A DNA stretch of 64,000 bases from Chondrilla cf. caribensis (Eukaryota > Porifera > Demospongiae > Chondrillida > Chondrillidae): assembly GCA_964020155.1 (NCBI GenBank), contig OZ026552.1, positions 2,992,144 through 3,056,143 on the forward strand, written 5' to 3'. The translations under genes were made by a program, and so were the position numbers. Of the stretch, positions 40,230-51,788 are shown in pieces. The notes under the pieces are model-generated. The model worked only from the letters and a program-made list of their open reading frames with translations, was not told the DNA's origin and searched no databases. The first letter of the stretch is position 1. Each line of letters begins with the position of its first letter.

Positions 40230-40560
40230 GTGAAAAGGCAGTCTAAAGACTCCAAATTAACTATACTTAAGGTATGAGGTGAGAGGCATGGATTATATTA
40301 TAGCAGCTGTTACACACACTTTGGGTGATCAATCAATCAATCAATCACTATGTATACTGATAATACATCTAAAATTTATCAAAATTCTCAGCACAGTACT
40401 GGTATGCACACACATTATAATAATGAATACAGTTACCATGCATATGTACAATATTTATAAAATTAACGTTACGTACACAAAACATAAAACAAAATGGAGC
40501 TAACAAACATTATTGTCAATCAGAATTACCGAATTTCTCTCTATGTTATTTTCATTTCCA
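40230..40560 (-). pseudogene. Relic of SEC63 exon 5 and its intron flanks (third copy)
   Basis: The order 'agactc.aaat...cttaaggt..gaggt..gagag', 'tacacacactttgg.tgatcaatcaa', 'aacgttacgtac', 'aaaatggagc.aacaaac' follows 33838-34140 closely. It runs into a degenerate exon 5 ('attgtcaatcagaattaccgaatttctc' against 'gtggtccatcagggttaccatattcctc'). No open frame. Confidence 0.7.
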
Positions 40561-41129
40561 CTTCCACTATGTAACACTCAATAATTATTGTAATATTCTT
40601 ATTATATTATATGATTAGTTCCTATGCATAACCGCAACAATGAATTTTATTAGAGGGAGGGATATCAATTATTTGAAGATACAATTATACAATGATGAAT
40701 AAGCTAAGGACACAGGTTAAAATATGCAATAAAGCATCAAAGCCTGACAAGCCGATTTCAAATGCCAAGAATCAGATAGAAACTGGACTGGAATTCGTGC
40801 ACTGAAGCTTCGCTGAACGTGATGACTTCAGCGAATGTTCTATTGAACCTAAAAATATATCAGTATACTCCAAGTGTGGTGGCGGGAGACCCACATGTTT
40901 TTGAACTTGAATTACTTGTTTCATCTTTTCTCTCTAGTTAACCTGATTGATGATATGCATGACAATATTGAATACAATGTGTGTATGTATATTATGTATA
41001 TAGGTATATATGTAGGTATTCATGCATGTAGATAAGCATGTAATGTATATATGTATGTATTTGCGATGTAGTCTGGTCAAGCTCTACTCATGAAGAATCT
41101 TGTTGCCTGGAATCTCTTCTGAAATATGG

Positions 41130-41785
41130 TTGCAAGATTGTACTTTGCAGGCGTCGTGACTTCCTCCACTGCAGCTCTTCAAGATCTTGGACTAATGACT
41201 CTCACCTCGAGAAGAAAACTCCACATGGCTCAGTGTATGCATTGCTGCTTGTCTTCCCAGTCTCCACCTTACCTATCTTGGCTCTTCTCTCCTTCCTCTA
41301 ATCACAACACTCAATCCTCCTCCACTTAAAGCTTCCCAACTAAATCTTCCTTCAGTCAGGTCTTCATTCGAACAGAGGGCTTTCAGTTTTGCTGGTGCTT
41401 CACTATATATGGCACAGTTTACCTCCAGCCATCCGTTTGGAGAAGAATCTGAACAGTTTTATGGCACTATGCTAAAGCCATTTCAAGTTTTATTCCAATG
41501 TATGAATGACACTATACATGACATTGTATATATTCTGCATAATATGTGACTTATACTATTTCCTTTAATTTCTTACCTGTAATGAAATTAATTTCTTTAT
41601 CATGACTAACAACTATTATAATATTAATAACACTAATTATGTTTACTCTGTGCATGTTCGTTTATAATGTATACTATTATTTGTACTATGTATGTTCTTT
41701 GTAGTGGGTGCCTTAATAGTAACCCCTGGCTATTGGCCTCTCAGTTTAAATAAGATTCCCTGATCCTGATCCCTGATCCTGATGT
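41130..41785 (+). pseudogene. 3' end of a non-LTR retrotransposon (ORF2 tail)
   Basis: ALQDLGLMTLTSRRKLHMAQ...PPYLSWLF in one frame, then (shifted) SFEQRAFSFAGASLYMAQF near 41365-41430, resemble the conserved C-terminal tail that follows the RT in CR1/L2-like ORF2 proteins. The stretch ends in short tandem copies of 'ccctgatcctgat' (41757-41782), as 3' tails of such elements often do. 5'-truncated and frameshifted. Confidence 0.7.
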
Positions 41786-41897
41786 ATGCACATATTCATA
41801 AATGTTTGTACATAAACATGTCTTTACCCTAAAACGAGTAATTCAAGTTATAAACTTGTTGAGCTTCTGGCCCCAGGACTCAATTACTTGGGCATCA

Positions 41898-42147
<250 letters not shown>

Positions 42148-42149
42148 AT

Positions 42150-42250
42150 ACTGGCATGCCCTTGATGAGATGCCAACCACAGTGATGGGAATCAGGGATA
42201 CAGCAGATCTTGAAAGTTCCCAAAACTGCTGCATATGAGAATCTATAGAG
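42150..42250 (+). pseudogene. Fragment of the dsRBD gene 3' end (third copy)
   Basis: The frame ALDEMPTTVMGIRDTADLE, followed by 'cccaaaactgctgcatatgagaatct', matches the last ~40 codons of the gene at 58614-60251 (ALDEMAITAMGIGDTVELAKTAASENL), with a frameshift. It has no upstream coding sequence; the GT microsatellite abuts it. Confidence 0.8.
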
Positions 42251-44549
42251 ACACACAACAAATACACAGTGTCACATATTGTGTGCACTCTGACTGATGT
42301 GGCATGTACAGTGAGGTATAGTGCACATTCATATGCTTATCGTATGCATGTATAGCTATAAATACCTACATAGGTATGTATATACAGTACTTCCTATATA
42401 TGCATGTATGTATGCACATTCCTGTTGTATTTCAGTTTAGTACATTTAAGTGCAGTTGTAAGCTTACTATAGAAATATAATTCTATGAACATGTATACAT
42501 TTGTACATGTGTATTAAATATGTATGCATAATATTGTTTGTCATGCATATGAAGTACTAGTTTCTCAAGAGATTTGATCCTTTATTACAAGGCATGCATG
42601 TTCTATGACTAAGCTCTCTATTTGGCAGTGCACTGTACATGCATACAGTGAATTCTTGGTAGTCCACTGCCACTTTATCTGCCAAACCTTCTATATACCA
42701 CAATTTCCCAGTACCAATATAATGTACAAGTACCAATGAATACCCAGTTAATCCACCTAACTTATTAATCCACCATATTTTTGAAACAAATTGCAAGACG
42801 ATTAACAAGTATTCTCTGTATAGTACATGGTCTTACAGCATATTAACTCACAACTACACCAACCAAATTAAAATTGATTTCACGTTTATACTGTACTGAT
42901 AATTAATGATTCATCTTGAGCTCTGAAATCTCATTTGCTGTGTTGTATATAACGGAATCTGTTAAATTCCAACATCCGCTAATTGCAAATTAAATGGCCT
43001 ATACATGGTTCAATAAAACAATTGTTACTACACTAACTATATATAGTAGTTGGACTGTTGCCTTCTCTTATCCTACATATATATATTATAATATGTACTG
43101 ATCATAATACATAGCCATAATTACGACTGTATAATAGTAATTACGGCTGTATAATCATATAATTACAAAAGTAAACTCATGATATTATATAATATGTAGG
43201 TACATTTCAGACTAGCAATAGAGTATTAGTATCAGTACACAATATCTAAAAATAAACCTGCACCCATCCCTTGTCCACATGACCTCTTTATGTGCTCAGT
43301 GTCCTATGTGTGTATGCATGTAGTTAGATGGATTGCTGATCCAATTATACAATTCAATTAGTTGCACACACACATTGCACAAACCGTAAATCTAGCTATA
43401 TAGGGTGTTAGTGGATACTAACAGCTGTACATATTCTGCATATACATGATAATATATATATATATATTATGATGAAGTACATGACAGTTTTACACTCTCG
43501 TATTTAGTTAGCGATAAGACGAATAACAGACCAAAATCACTTCCACCAAAGTATAGGGACTGGGTGTGCTATACCTGGTCCAAATAATGTCAGACAATTG
43601 GGGGTCTTACGTATTATAACTACTTACATAAAAGTTGTAGGTGCTTAAATCATTCTCGGGAGAAAGTGGTTTCAGTGGTCAAATTTTAAATTAACCTACC
43701 TAGTATATTATTAGCCCTATGACATTGTGTTCTCTGAACCTACCCGTTTCTACACGTGTACATTTTCACATCTGTGCAAGTATATCCTTGACCATATGCA
43801 TAGCATGCACATTGTCAGTAAACTTGGTGCTATGTCCCTTGTACACATGTGTTCAAGCATGACCCCTGTATGTGCTCAGTGTATGTATGCATGTAGTTAG
43901 ATGGATTGCTGATCCAATTATACAATTCAATTGGTTGCACATACCAGCATAAACCTAGCTATAGGTTGTTGGTGGGTACTCCAAAACTGCCAGGCTTCAC
44001 CTGGTCCAGTAAGTCATGCTCTGTTGGTTGTTTTCAGAATTGAGTAGCCCACTGCCATAAAGTAATGAATGATCGTGGATCTATGATCAGATTGCATATC
44101 AATCAGTCAAATGCCTTGTGTAATTGCATGTACATCAATTGCACAATAATTTCATTCACTATTTCTCCCCGAAACAACATGCACCCACTTATAAATAAGA
44201 GACATCAATGTATATTCTATGTCTGACTTGGATAGCCATTCAGTAAGACTGTATTTAGTACATCTGCACATGTGGAATGAAAGCTAATGCTAAAATTGAG
44301 GACCTCAAAACATTCGGCCCTACAATATAGTACATTACTACGGTATATCTTATCACATATATAAGTAATTATAATGAAAAATTTTTAATTGCTCAAATCA
44401 GTTGCAATGAAAATTGATTACATGAAGCAATGATTGTAATAGTAATTGGTTCTTGAACAATGCATCAGTAATAAATTGAATGTAATGGTAATTGCTTACT
44501 TATATATAAACTGTACCACGTACAACAACACTGGTGGGCATCTCTATTC
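42251..44549. other. EF-hand array spacer
   Basis: Holds the MITE at 42646-42818 and, from about 43240, the leftmost recognisable copy of the array spacer ('cacaatatct.aaaataaacctgcaccc', 'ggattgctgatccaatta', 'gcttcacc.ggtccagtaagtc'). No gene recognised. Confidence 0.6.
42646..42818 (-). mobile_element. Short TA-target MITE, inverted copy of 12443-12614
   Basis: The interior ('ccaccatattttt', 'cccagtaccaatataatgtac') is the reverse complement of the element in the LRR-gene intron. The ends start CAGTGAATTCTTGGTA and are flanked by TA. Confidence 0.75.
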
Positions 44550-45122
44550 CTATTCGTATTTACTTCCAAACATTCCTTGCACCTCCGGATCATCCAAATG
44601 AAACCAAAACTTGTAAAAAGACGATATGTACTCTTTTCGCTCGATTTTTCCAGATTTGTCTTTGTCAAGCAAGGCAAAAGCCGCCGAAGCTGCATCTTCA
44701 AATTCAGGGAAACCCGTGGCCTTAATCCAGACCATGTACTCGTTGAAGGTGATAAATCCATCTCTGTCTGTGTCAAGGAGGTCGAACATGGCATTTACTA
44801 GTTTCCCCATCAACGTTTCTTCTCCCCTTTTTACCCTAGTTACCTCTGCTACCACCATGTTTGCGGCAAGCTCTACGAATTTCTTCTTGTCTGCCTTTAC
44901 TCCTGCGGTGAGTCCCGTAGCGTTCGTGAACTCCGTTGCAGCTGCTCGTAGCTTGGCAATTTCAGTTGGACGATCGGTCACGACCTTGGCAAGGTTATCA
45001 ACGAAAATAAGCCAGTCTTCTCTTGTAAGGTAACCGTCCCCATCCTTATCAAATTGATAAAATGATTCATCGAAACGTTTGACCCACTTGGGGTTGTTGA
45101 GGAAATCTTGGACAGTTGCCAT
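44550..45122 (-). CDS. EF-hand calcium-binding protein, SCP/photoprotein-like (190 aa)
   Basis: Single-exon gene. EF loop 1 is DKDGDGYLTRED (residues 25-36), the second hand is degenerate, loop 3 is DTDRDGFITFNE (117-128) and loop 4 is DKDKSGKIERKE (153-164). The C-terminal helix is FWFHLDDPEVQGMFG. Three working hands with an inactive second one, and a length near 190, are the layout of sarcoplasmic calcium-binding proteins, luciferin-binding proteins and coelenterazine photoproteins. The catalytic His of photoproteins just before the FW motif is absent here (Phe), so a light-emitting role is unlikely; a calcium buffer or sensor is the modest call. It has a two-codon insertion (PEFEDAA) relative to its neighbour at 47101. 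No signal peptide; cytosolic. The 5' flank is conserved with other members. Confidence 0.9.
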   Translation of the reverse strand: MATVQDFLNNPKWVKRFDESFYQFDKDGDGYLTREDWLIFVDNLAKVVTDRPTEIAKLRAAATEFTNATGLTAGVKADKKKFVELAANMVVAEVTRVKRGEETLMGKLVNAMFDLLDTDRDGFITFNEYMVWIKATGFPEFEDAASAAFALLDKDKSGKIERKEYISSFYKFWFHLDDPEVQGMFGSKYE

Positions 45123-45480
45123 ATCTTTCCTGACTCAAAGTACAGTAGACGTCTATAATAGCCGAGTGCAGCATACAAGGAAGCTTGGTATATAGCTCTG
45201 TAAGCTACACGTCTCTATATACTAATCGATCCCTTTGATCTCGCGACTTGTCTGGGATCGATCTGACCACAACAAAATGTCGTCCTGCGGTAGGAGATCG
45301 AGGCGTCTGGCGTACCGTGCCATACAAAATTGCAACAAGGACGCTGCGCTACTGAATACTGGGGATATATGGATAAGTTGACTGCGCGTGGTGCTACATT
45401 GTGACTATGGTTGCATATATTATAGTAGGTTTTCAACTAGTGTTGTAGCTAACCCATAGCAACATAAGATTACTATAGTG
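45123..45480 (-). promoter_or_regulatory. Conserved 5' flank of the EF-hand genes
   Basis: About 350 bp directly upstream of the ATG is nearly identical at 47668-48020 and recognisable at 51366-51560 and 55782-55960 ('caaagtacagtagac', 'gccgagtgcagcat', 'ctctgtaagctac', 'atcgatctgaccacaac'). Conservation at the 5' side suggests it includes the promoter and 5' UTR, though recent duplication could also explain it. Confidence 0.5.
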
Positions 45481-45660
45481 TGCATAGCTACCTGCTAACA
45501 TGTTGTTACTAATGTTTATTGTGTATGTATACTGTGTGTGTACCTTTATTGAGTTGTACTGTTGCCATGATGTGTGCACCTGTGCTGTTCTTTCAGTATT
45601 TTAACATGCACTGAATACTGTAACAGTTGGTTTATTGCAGGGCGCAGTAATTCAATGTTC

Positions 45661-45699
45661 TCAATGTATTTACTCTTCAGTGAAGAGTAAATACATTGA
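45661..45699. repeat. Palindrome in the EF-hand unit, copy a
   Basis: Arms TCAATGTATTTACTCTTCA and its complement, almost without a loop. Repeated at 48212-48250. Confidence 0.8.
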
Positions 45700-47100
45700 A
45701 TACTCAACAACTAACTGAATTGCAGTACAGTACAATTACACAATATCTTAAAATAAACCTGCACTATACCTCGCATACATTACAGTTTCACAAAATATCG
45801 CCTAATGGACAGGTATTAAGCCCAAACCAGCATTGAGGAGTCTCTCTCATCTGATTATAGAAGACTTAGTAATATAGCTACTAACAAGTGGAAAGAATAT
45901 ATATTATATACATACACAATCATGTCTTTGAAGAATGCGCTTGTACATCACGATACAAGTAAATATACATATGTGCATAATAAGGATGTAGACAGAAAGA
46001 CTTGATAAAATTTATGTACGTAATTCCTTCAATGTTTGTTTCATTGTCAGCCTATTTTGTACGTGCGTACAGTGTCTGTATGACTATATAGTCATTGTTT
46101 TATCCTTATGTGTGTACTTTATACATATCCACATCCAAAAGTTAACTCACCATCCCCAACTATATACGTACACCTGTATATTATATTTATGTCCATTTCC
46201 TGTCAGTGCATGCACAATATCTTGAAATAAACCCGCACCCGTCCTGGTCTACATGTGTTCTAGTTTGACCTCTCTGTGTGCTCAGTGTCCTATGTGTGTA
46301 TGCATGTAGTTAAATGGATTGCTGATCCAATTACATTATAATTCAGTTAGTTGCATGCACATTGCACAAAGCATAAACATAGCTATATACTATTAGGTTG
46401 TTGGTGGGTACTAACAGCTGTACATATTCTGCATGAACATATACTATGATGAAGTACACGACAGTTTTATTTACACTCTCATATTTAGCATACCAGCAAA
46501 TAGCTATAGGTTGTTTGTGGGTACTCCGAAACTGCCAGGCTTCACCTGGTCCAGTAAGTCATGCTCTGTTGGTTGTTTTCAGAATTGAGTAGCCCACTGC
46601 CATAAAGTAATGAATGATCATAGATCTATGATCAGATTGCATATCAATCAGTCAAATGCCTTGTGTAATTGCATGTGCATCAATTGCACAATAATTTCAT
46701 TGAATTTCACTATTTCTCCCCTAAACAACATGCACCCACTTATAAATAAGAGACATCAATGTATATTCTATGTCTGACTTGGTTAACCACTCAGCTAGTC
46801 TATATTTAGTACATCTGCACAAGTGGAATGAAAGATAATGCTAAAATTGAGGACCTCAAAACATTCGTACTACGGTATATCTTCTAAATCACATAATGGA
46901 AGTAATTATAATTTGTAATTGCTCAAATTAGTTGCAATGAAAATTGATTACATGAAGCAATGATTGTAATAGTATACGTAATTATTGGTTCTTGAACAAC
47001 ATATCAGTAATAAATTGAATGTAATGGTAATTGCTCACTTATGTCATATTAAACTCTAATTGCCATGTACAACAACACTGCATAGTGGGCATCTCTATTC

Positions 47101-47667
47101 CTATTCGTATTGACTTCCAAACATTCCTTGCACCTCCGGATCATCCAAATGAAACCAAAACTTGTAAAAAAACGATATGTACTCTTTTCGCTCGATTTTT
47201 CCAGATTTATCTTTATCAAGCAAGGCAAAAACTGTTTCGGCTGCATCTTCAGGGAATCTCGCGGCCTTAATCCAAACCATGTACTCGTTGAAGGTGATAA
47301 ATCCATCTCTGTTTGTGTCAAGGAGGTCGAACGCGATATTCTTCATTTTCTCCATCACCGTTTCTTCTCCCCTTTTTGCCCTAGCTATCTCTGCTACCAC
47401 AATGTTTGCGGCAAACTCTCGATATTTCTTCTTGTCGGCCTTTACTCCTGCGGTGAGTCCCATACCGTTCGTGAACTCCGTTGCAGCTGCTCGTAGCTTG
47501 GCAATTTCAGTTGGACGATCGGTCACGACCTTGGCAAGGTTATCAACGAAAATATGCCAGTCTTCTCTTGTAAGGTAACCGTCCCCATCCTTATCGTATT
47601 GATTAAATGATTCATCAATACGTCTGACCCACTTGGGGTTGTTGAGGAAATCTTGGACAGTTGCCAT
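47101..47667 (-). CDS. EF-hand calcium-binding protein, SCP/photoprotein-like (188 aa)
   Basis: Tandem paralog of 44550-45122. Loops are DKDGDGYLTRED, DTNRDGFITFNE and DKDKSGKIERKE; the tail is FWFHLDDPEVQGMFGSQYE. All calcium-coordinating positions look usable in hands 1, 3 and 4 (hand 1 has Asp at position 12). Most differences from the neighbour lie in residues 80-115, the linker between hands 2 and 3. Single exon, no signal peptide. Its 5' and 3' flanks repeat those of the neighbour at a constant offset, so the pair arose by tandem duplication of a 2.55-kb unit. Confidence 0.9.
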   Translation of the reverse strand: MATVQDFLNNPKWVRRIDESFNQYDKDGDGYLTREDWHIFVDNLAKVVTDRPTEIAKLRAAATEFTNGMGLTAGVKADKKKYREFAANIVVAEIARAKRGEETVMEKMKNIAFDLLDTNRDGFITFNEYMVWIKAARFPEDAAETVFALLDKDKSGKIERKEYISFFYKFWFHLDDPEVQGMFGSQYE

Positions 47668-50205
47668 ATCTTTCCTGACTCAAAGTACAGTAGACGTCTA
47701 TAATAGCCGAGTGCAGCATACAAGGAAGCTTGGTATATAGCTCTGTAAGCTACACGTCTCTATATTATACTAATCGATCCCTTTGATCTCGCGACTTGTC
47801 TGGGATCGATCTGACCACAACAAAATGTCCGTCCTGCGGTAGGAGATCGAGGCGTCTGGCGTACCGTGCCATACAAAATTGTAACAAGGACGCTGCGCTA
47901 CTGAATACTGGGGATATATGGATAAGTTGACTGCGCGTGGTGCTACATTGTGACTATATGGTTGCATATATTATAGTAGGTTTTCAACTAGTGTTGTAGC
48001 TAACCCATAGCAACATAAGATTACTATAGTGTGCATAGCTACCTGCTAACATGTTGTTACTAATGTTTATTGTGTATGTATACTATGTGTGTACCTTTAT
48101 TGAGTTGTACTGTTGCCATGATGTGTGCACCTGTGCTGTGCTTTCAGTATTTTAACATGCACTGAATACTGTAACAGTTGGTTTATTGCAGGGCGCAGTA
48201 ATTCAATGTTTTCAATGTATTTACTCTCCAGTGAAGAGTAAATACATTGAATACTCAACAACTAACTGAATTGCAGTACAGTACAATTACACAATATCTT
48301 AAAATAAACCTGCACTATACCTCGCATACATTACAGTTTTTTTTCACGAAATATCGCCTATGAACAGGTATTAAGCCCAAACCAGCATTGAGGAGTCTCT
48401 CTCATCTGATTATAGATTCAAGTAATGTAGCTACTAACAAGTGGAAAGAATATATATTATATACATACACAATCATGTCTTTGAAGAATGCGCTTATACA
48501 TCACGAAACAAGTAAACATACATACTTACATAATAAGGATGTAGACAGAAAGACTTGATAAAATCAATGTATGCAGTTCCTTCAATTTGTGCTTATTGTC
48601 AGCCTATATTGTACGTACGTACAGTGTCTGTATGACTATATAGTCATTGTTTAATCCTTATGTGTGTACTTTATACATATCCATATGACAAAAGTTAACT
48701 CACCATTCCCAACCATGCGTACACCTGTATAATATTATTATTCATGTCCATTTTCTGTCAGTACACAATATCTTAAAATAAACACGCACCCGTCCTTGTC
48801 TACATGTGTTCTAGTATGACCTCTTTATGTGCTCAGTGTCCTATGTGTGTATGCATATAGTTAGATGGATTGTTGATCCAATTATACAATTCAGTTAGTT
48901 GCACACACATTGCACAAACCATAAACCTAGCTATGTAGGTTGTTGGTGGATACTAACAGCTGTGCATATTCTGCATGAGCATAATATATATATATATATA
49001 TAATATGTCACTCTCAAATTCATTCATGGGTGCTAACAGCTGTACATATTCTGCATGAACATATACTATGATGAAGTACACGACAGTTTTATTTACACTC
49101 TCATATTTAGCTAGCGATAAGATGAATAACAGCGCTAGCCCATAATCACTTCCACCAAAGTAGGGTGTGCTATGCCAGAAAATGTCACACAATTATCAGG
49201 GGTATAATAACTACTTATGTAAAGTTGTAGGTATTCAAATCATTCTGGGAGAAAGTGGTTTCAGTGGTCAAATTTCAAATGAACTTACCTATTATTATAC
49301 CATTGACATTGCAGTGTTCTCTAAACAACACACATTTCCATGAATATGCATATGTGTACCTTTTTCATCAGATTCTGTGCAATTCTATATCCTTACCCAT
49401 AGGATGCCCATTGTGAGTGAACTTTGTACAATGCATGTCCATTGTGTACATGTGCTCTAGCATGACCTCACCATGTACTCAGTGTCCTATGTGTGTATGC
49501 ATGTAGTTAGATGGATTGCTGATCCAATTATATTATTCAGTTAGTTGCACACACATTGCATAAAGCATAAACCTATAGCTACGGGTTGTTGGTGGGCTCT
49601 ACAAACTACCAGGCTTCACCAGTAAGTCTACATAGTCATGCTCTGTTGATTGTTTTCGGAATCAAGAAGCCATTAAGTTATGGAAGATAAACTAATGATG
49701 CAGTGAGTGGGCAAGGGTTTATTGTGTGGTGTGTTTGTATGATCTCTCCTAAACCTACATAATCTCATTTGCCCACATGCAAGGTTGTTTACCGTCTTAT
49801 CGATAAGATCATCGAAAAATTGGATTGAATATCGATCAGTTTAATTTCTTGTGTAATTGCATGTGCATCGATTGCACAATTTTATTCACTATTTCTTTCC
49901 TAAACAACACACACTTGAGAGATATCAATGTATAATATATGTCTGACTTGGGTAACCACTAAGCAAGTCTATAATTTTAATACATCTGCACAAGTGGAAT
50001 GAAAGGTAATGCTAAAATTGAGGATCTTGAAACTTTTGGCCCTACAATATGGTACATAACTATTACATATTTTATGGAAATAATTGTAATGATAATTTGT
50101 AATTGCTCAGAGTACTTATTATTATAGTTGCAATAGAAATTGATAACATGAAGCAATGGTTGTAATAGTAACGATACTTGGTTCTTGAAATATCACTCTA
50201 TTCTT
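47668..50205. other. EF-hand array spacer
   Basis: Repeats 45123-46900 almost base for base up to about 48770, including the palindrome at 48212-48250. Then a further spacer copy follows, with a (TA)n stretch at 48983-49003 followed by 'atgtcactctcaaattcatt', a word also found at the 53.5-kb fold-back. No gene. Confidence 0.6.
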
Positions 50206-50449
50206 ATTCGTATTAATTTACTTCCGAACATTTCTTGCACCTCCGGATCATCCAAATGAAACCAAAACTTGAAAAAAGACGATATGTACTCTTTTTGGTC
50301 GATTTTTCCAGATTTGTCGTTTTCAAGCAAGGCATAAGCTGCTTCAGTTGCATCTTCAGGGAAACCTGTGGCCTTAATCCAGACCATGTACTCGTCTAAG
50401 GAGATAGTTTCATCTCTGTTTGTGTCAAGAAGGTCAAAAACAGCATTAA
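50206..50449 (-). pseudogene. 3' fragment of an EF-hand gene
   Basis: Encodes only the part from about NAVFDLL through loop 3 (DTNRDETISLDE, where the central Gly is lost) and loop 4 (ENDKSGKIDQKE, first Asp replaced by Glu) to FWFHLDDPEVQEMFGSK. The fragment is almost identical to the matching part of 50817-51363. It ends abruptly where a 367-bp inserted segment begins (50450). Confidence 0.85.
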
Positions 50450-50816
50450 AGTCATTGCTAGGAGTGGCCCAACAAGAACTGAAGCATTTACCAGTACCAC
50501 CGGTCCTAGTGCTGTTAATCTAGGAAGAATGAAAGGCTTTGTCCAGCTAAGTTAAAGATAGATACATACACACTGGTGTAAGTATGTATGTACACTAAAA
50601 GTCACATTTCTTGAAATGTACAAGAAATTTCCAAGCTACACTTCCTGTATATTTTGGTAAAATTTCAGTGATCAGGATAGATGGACTGTGCAAATCCCAA
50701 ATATCCCACTGCTATTCTCACCACATGGAATACCACGTGTCCTGTAGCCCTCAGTTACAGATATACAAGAATTCCATGTATCGCGCAGCAATAATCCTAG
50801 GAACATGACATTCCAT
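50450..50816. repeat. 367-bp repeat segment, near-identical to 53003-53369
   Basis: From 'agtcattgctaggagtgg' to 'gaacatgacattccat', the two segments differ at about one base. A diverged copy starts at 62775. At this place it lies between two copies of an EF-hand 3' fragment. No TIR or coding frame recognised. Confidence 0.85.
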
Positions 50817-51363
50817 TTCTTGCACCTCCGGATCATCCAAATGAAACCAAAACTTGAAAAAAGACGATATGTACTCTTTTTGGTCGATTTTTCCAGATTT
50901 GTCGTTTTCAAGCAAGGCATAAGCTGCTTCAGTTGCATCTTCAGGGAAACCTGTGGCCTTAATCCAGACCATGTACTCGTCTAAGGTGATAGTTTCATCT
51001 CTGTTTGTGTCAAGAAGGTCAAAAACAGCATTTTCCATTCTCTCCATCAACGTTTCTTCTCCCCATTTTACCTTAGCACTCTCTGCTAACACAATGTTTG
51101 CAGGAAGTTATCGATATTTCTGCTTGTCGTTCTTTACTCTTTTGGTGAGTCCCATAGTGGTCGTGAACTTAAACGCAGTTGTTCATACCTTGGCAATTTC
51201 ACTTGGACGATCGGTCACGGCATTGGTAAGGTTATCAACAAAAACATGCCAGTCTTCTCTTGAAAGGACACCGTCCCCGTTCTTGTCACCTTGTTGAAAT
51301 GATTCATTGATATGTTTGACCCCCTTGGGGTTCTTGAGGTAATCTTGGATAGTTACCATTTCT
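50817..51363 (-). pseudogene. EF-hand pseudogene with two stop codons and lost 3' end
   Basis: Starts MVTIQDYLKNPKGVKHINES (51363) with an intact loop 1 DKNGDGVLSRED. A TGA occurs where relatives have CGA (after EIAKV), and a TAA follows KYR where they have GAG/GAA. Downstream, loop 3 is DTNRDETITLDE and loop 4 ENDKSGKIDQKE, both degenerate. The final codons after DDPEVQE are replaced by the 367-bp segment. The conserved 5' flank is present upstream. It is related to 55221-55781 by its N-terminus (QQGDKNGDGVLSREDWHVF). Confidence 0.88.
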
Positions 51364-51365
51364 TC

Positions 51366-51722
51366 CCTACTCAAAGTACAGTAGATGTCTATAATAGCTG
51401 AGTGCAGCGTGAAAGGAAGCTTGCTATATAGCTCTGTAAGCTACAGGTATCAATATACTAGTCGATCCCTTTGATCTTGCGACTTGTCTGGAATTGATCC
51501 GACCACAACAAAATGTCCGCCCTACGGCAGGAGCTCGAGGCATCTGACGTGCCATGTCAAACTACATTGTAACAAGCATGCTGCACTACTGAATACTGGG
51601 CATATGGTGAATATTAAAACATGGAAATCCTGTGAGAATGCATGGGTGGTGTGCCAGCATGATTTTCATAATACACAATACATGGACACACATAAAAGTG
51701 CAACCTCATGCACCCTGTGTAT

Positions 51723-51788
<66 letters not shown>

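Larger units (their letters stand above)
43240..50200. repeat. Tandem array of ~2.55-kb EF-hand units
   Basis: The genes at 44550-45122 and 47101-47667 are 2545-2551 bp apart, and their 5' and 3' flanks repeat at the same offset (45140/47685 'gtagacgtctataatagccgag'; 45740/48290 'cacaatatcttaaaataaacctg'; 43990/46535 'caggcttcacctggtccag'). A further, partial spacer copy follows to about 50200. Confidence 0.85.

Noticed and set aside
44550..45122. Active calcium-triggered photoprotein (light emitter)
   Set aside because: The fold layout fits, but the catalytic His before the FW motif is missing in all members read here, and general EF-hand carriers have the same layout.
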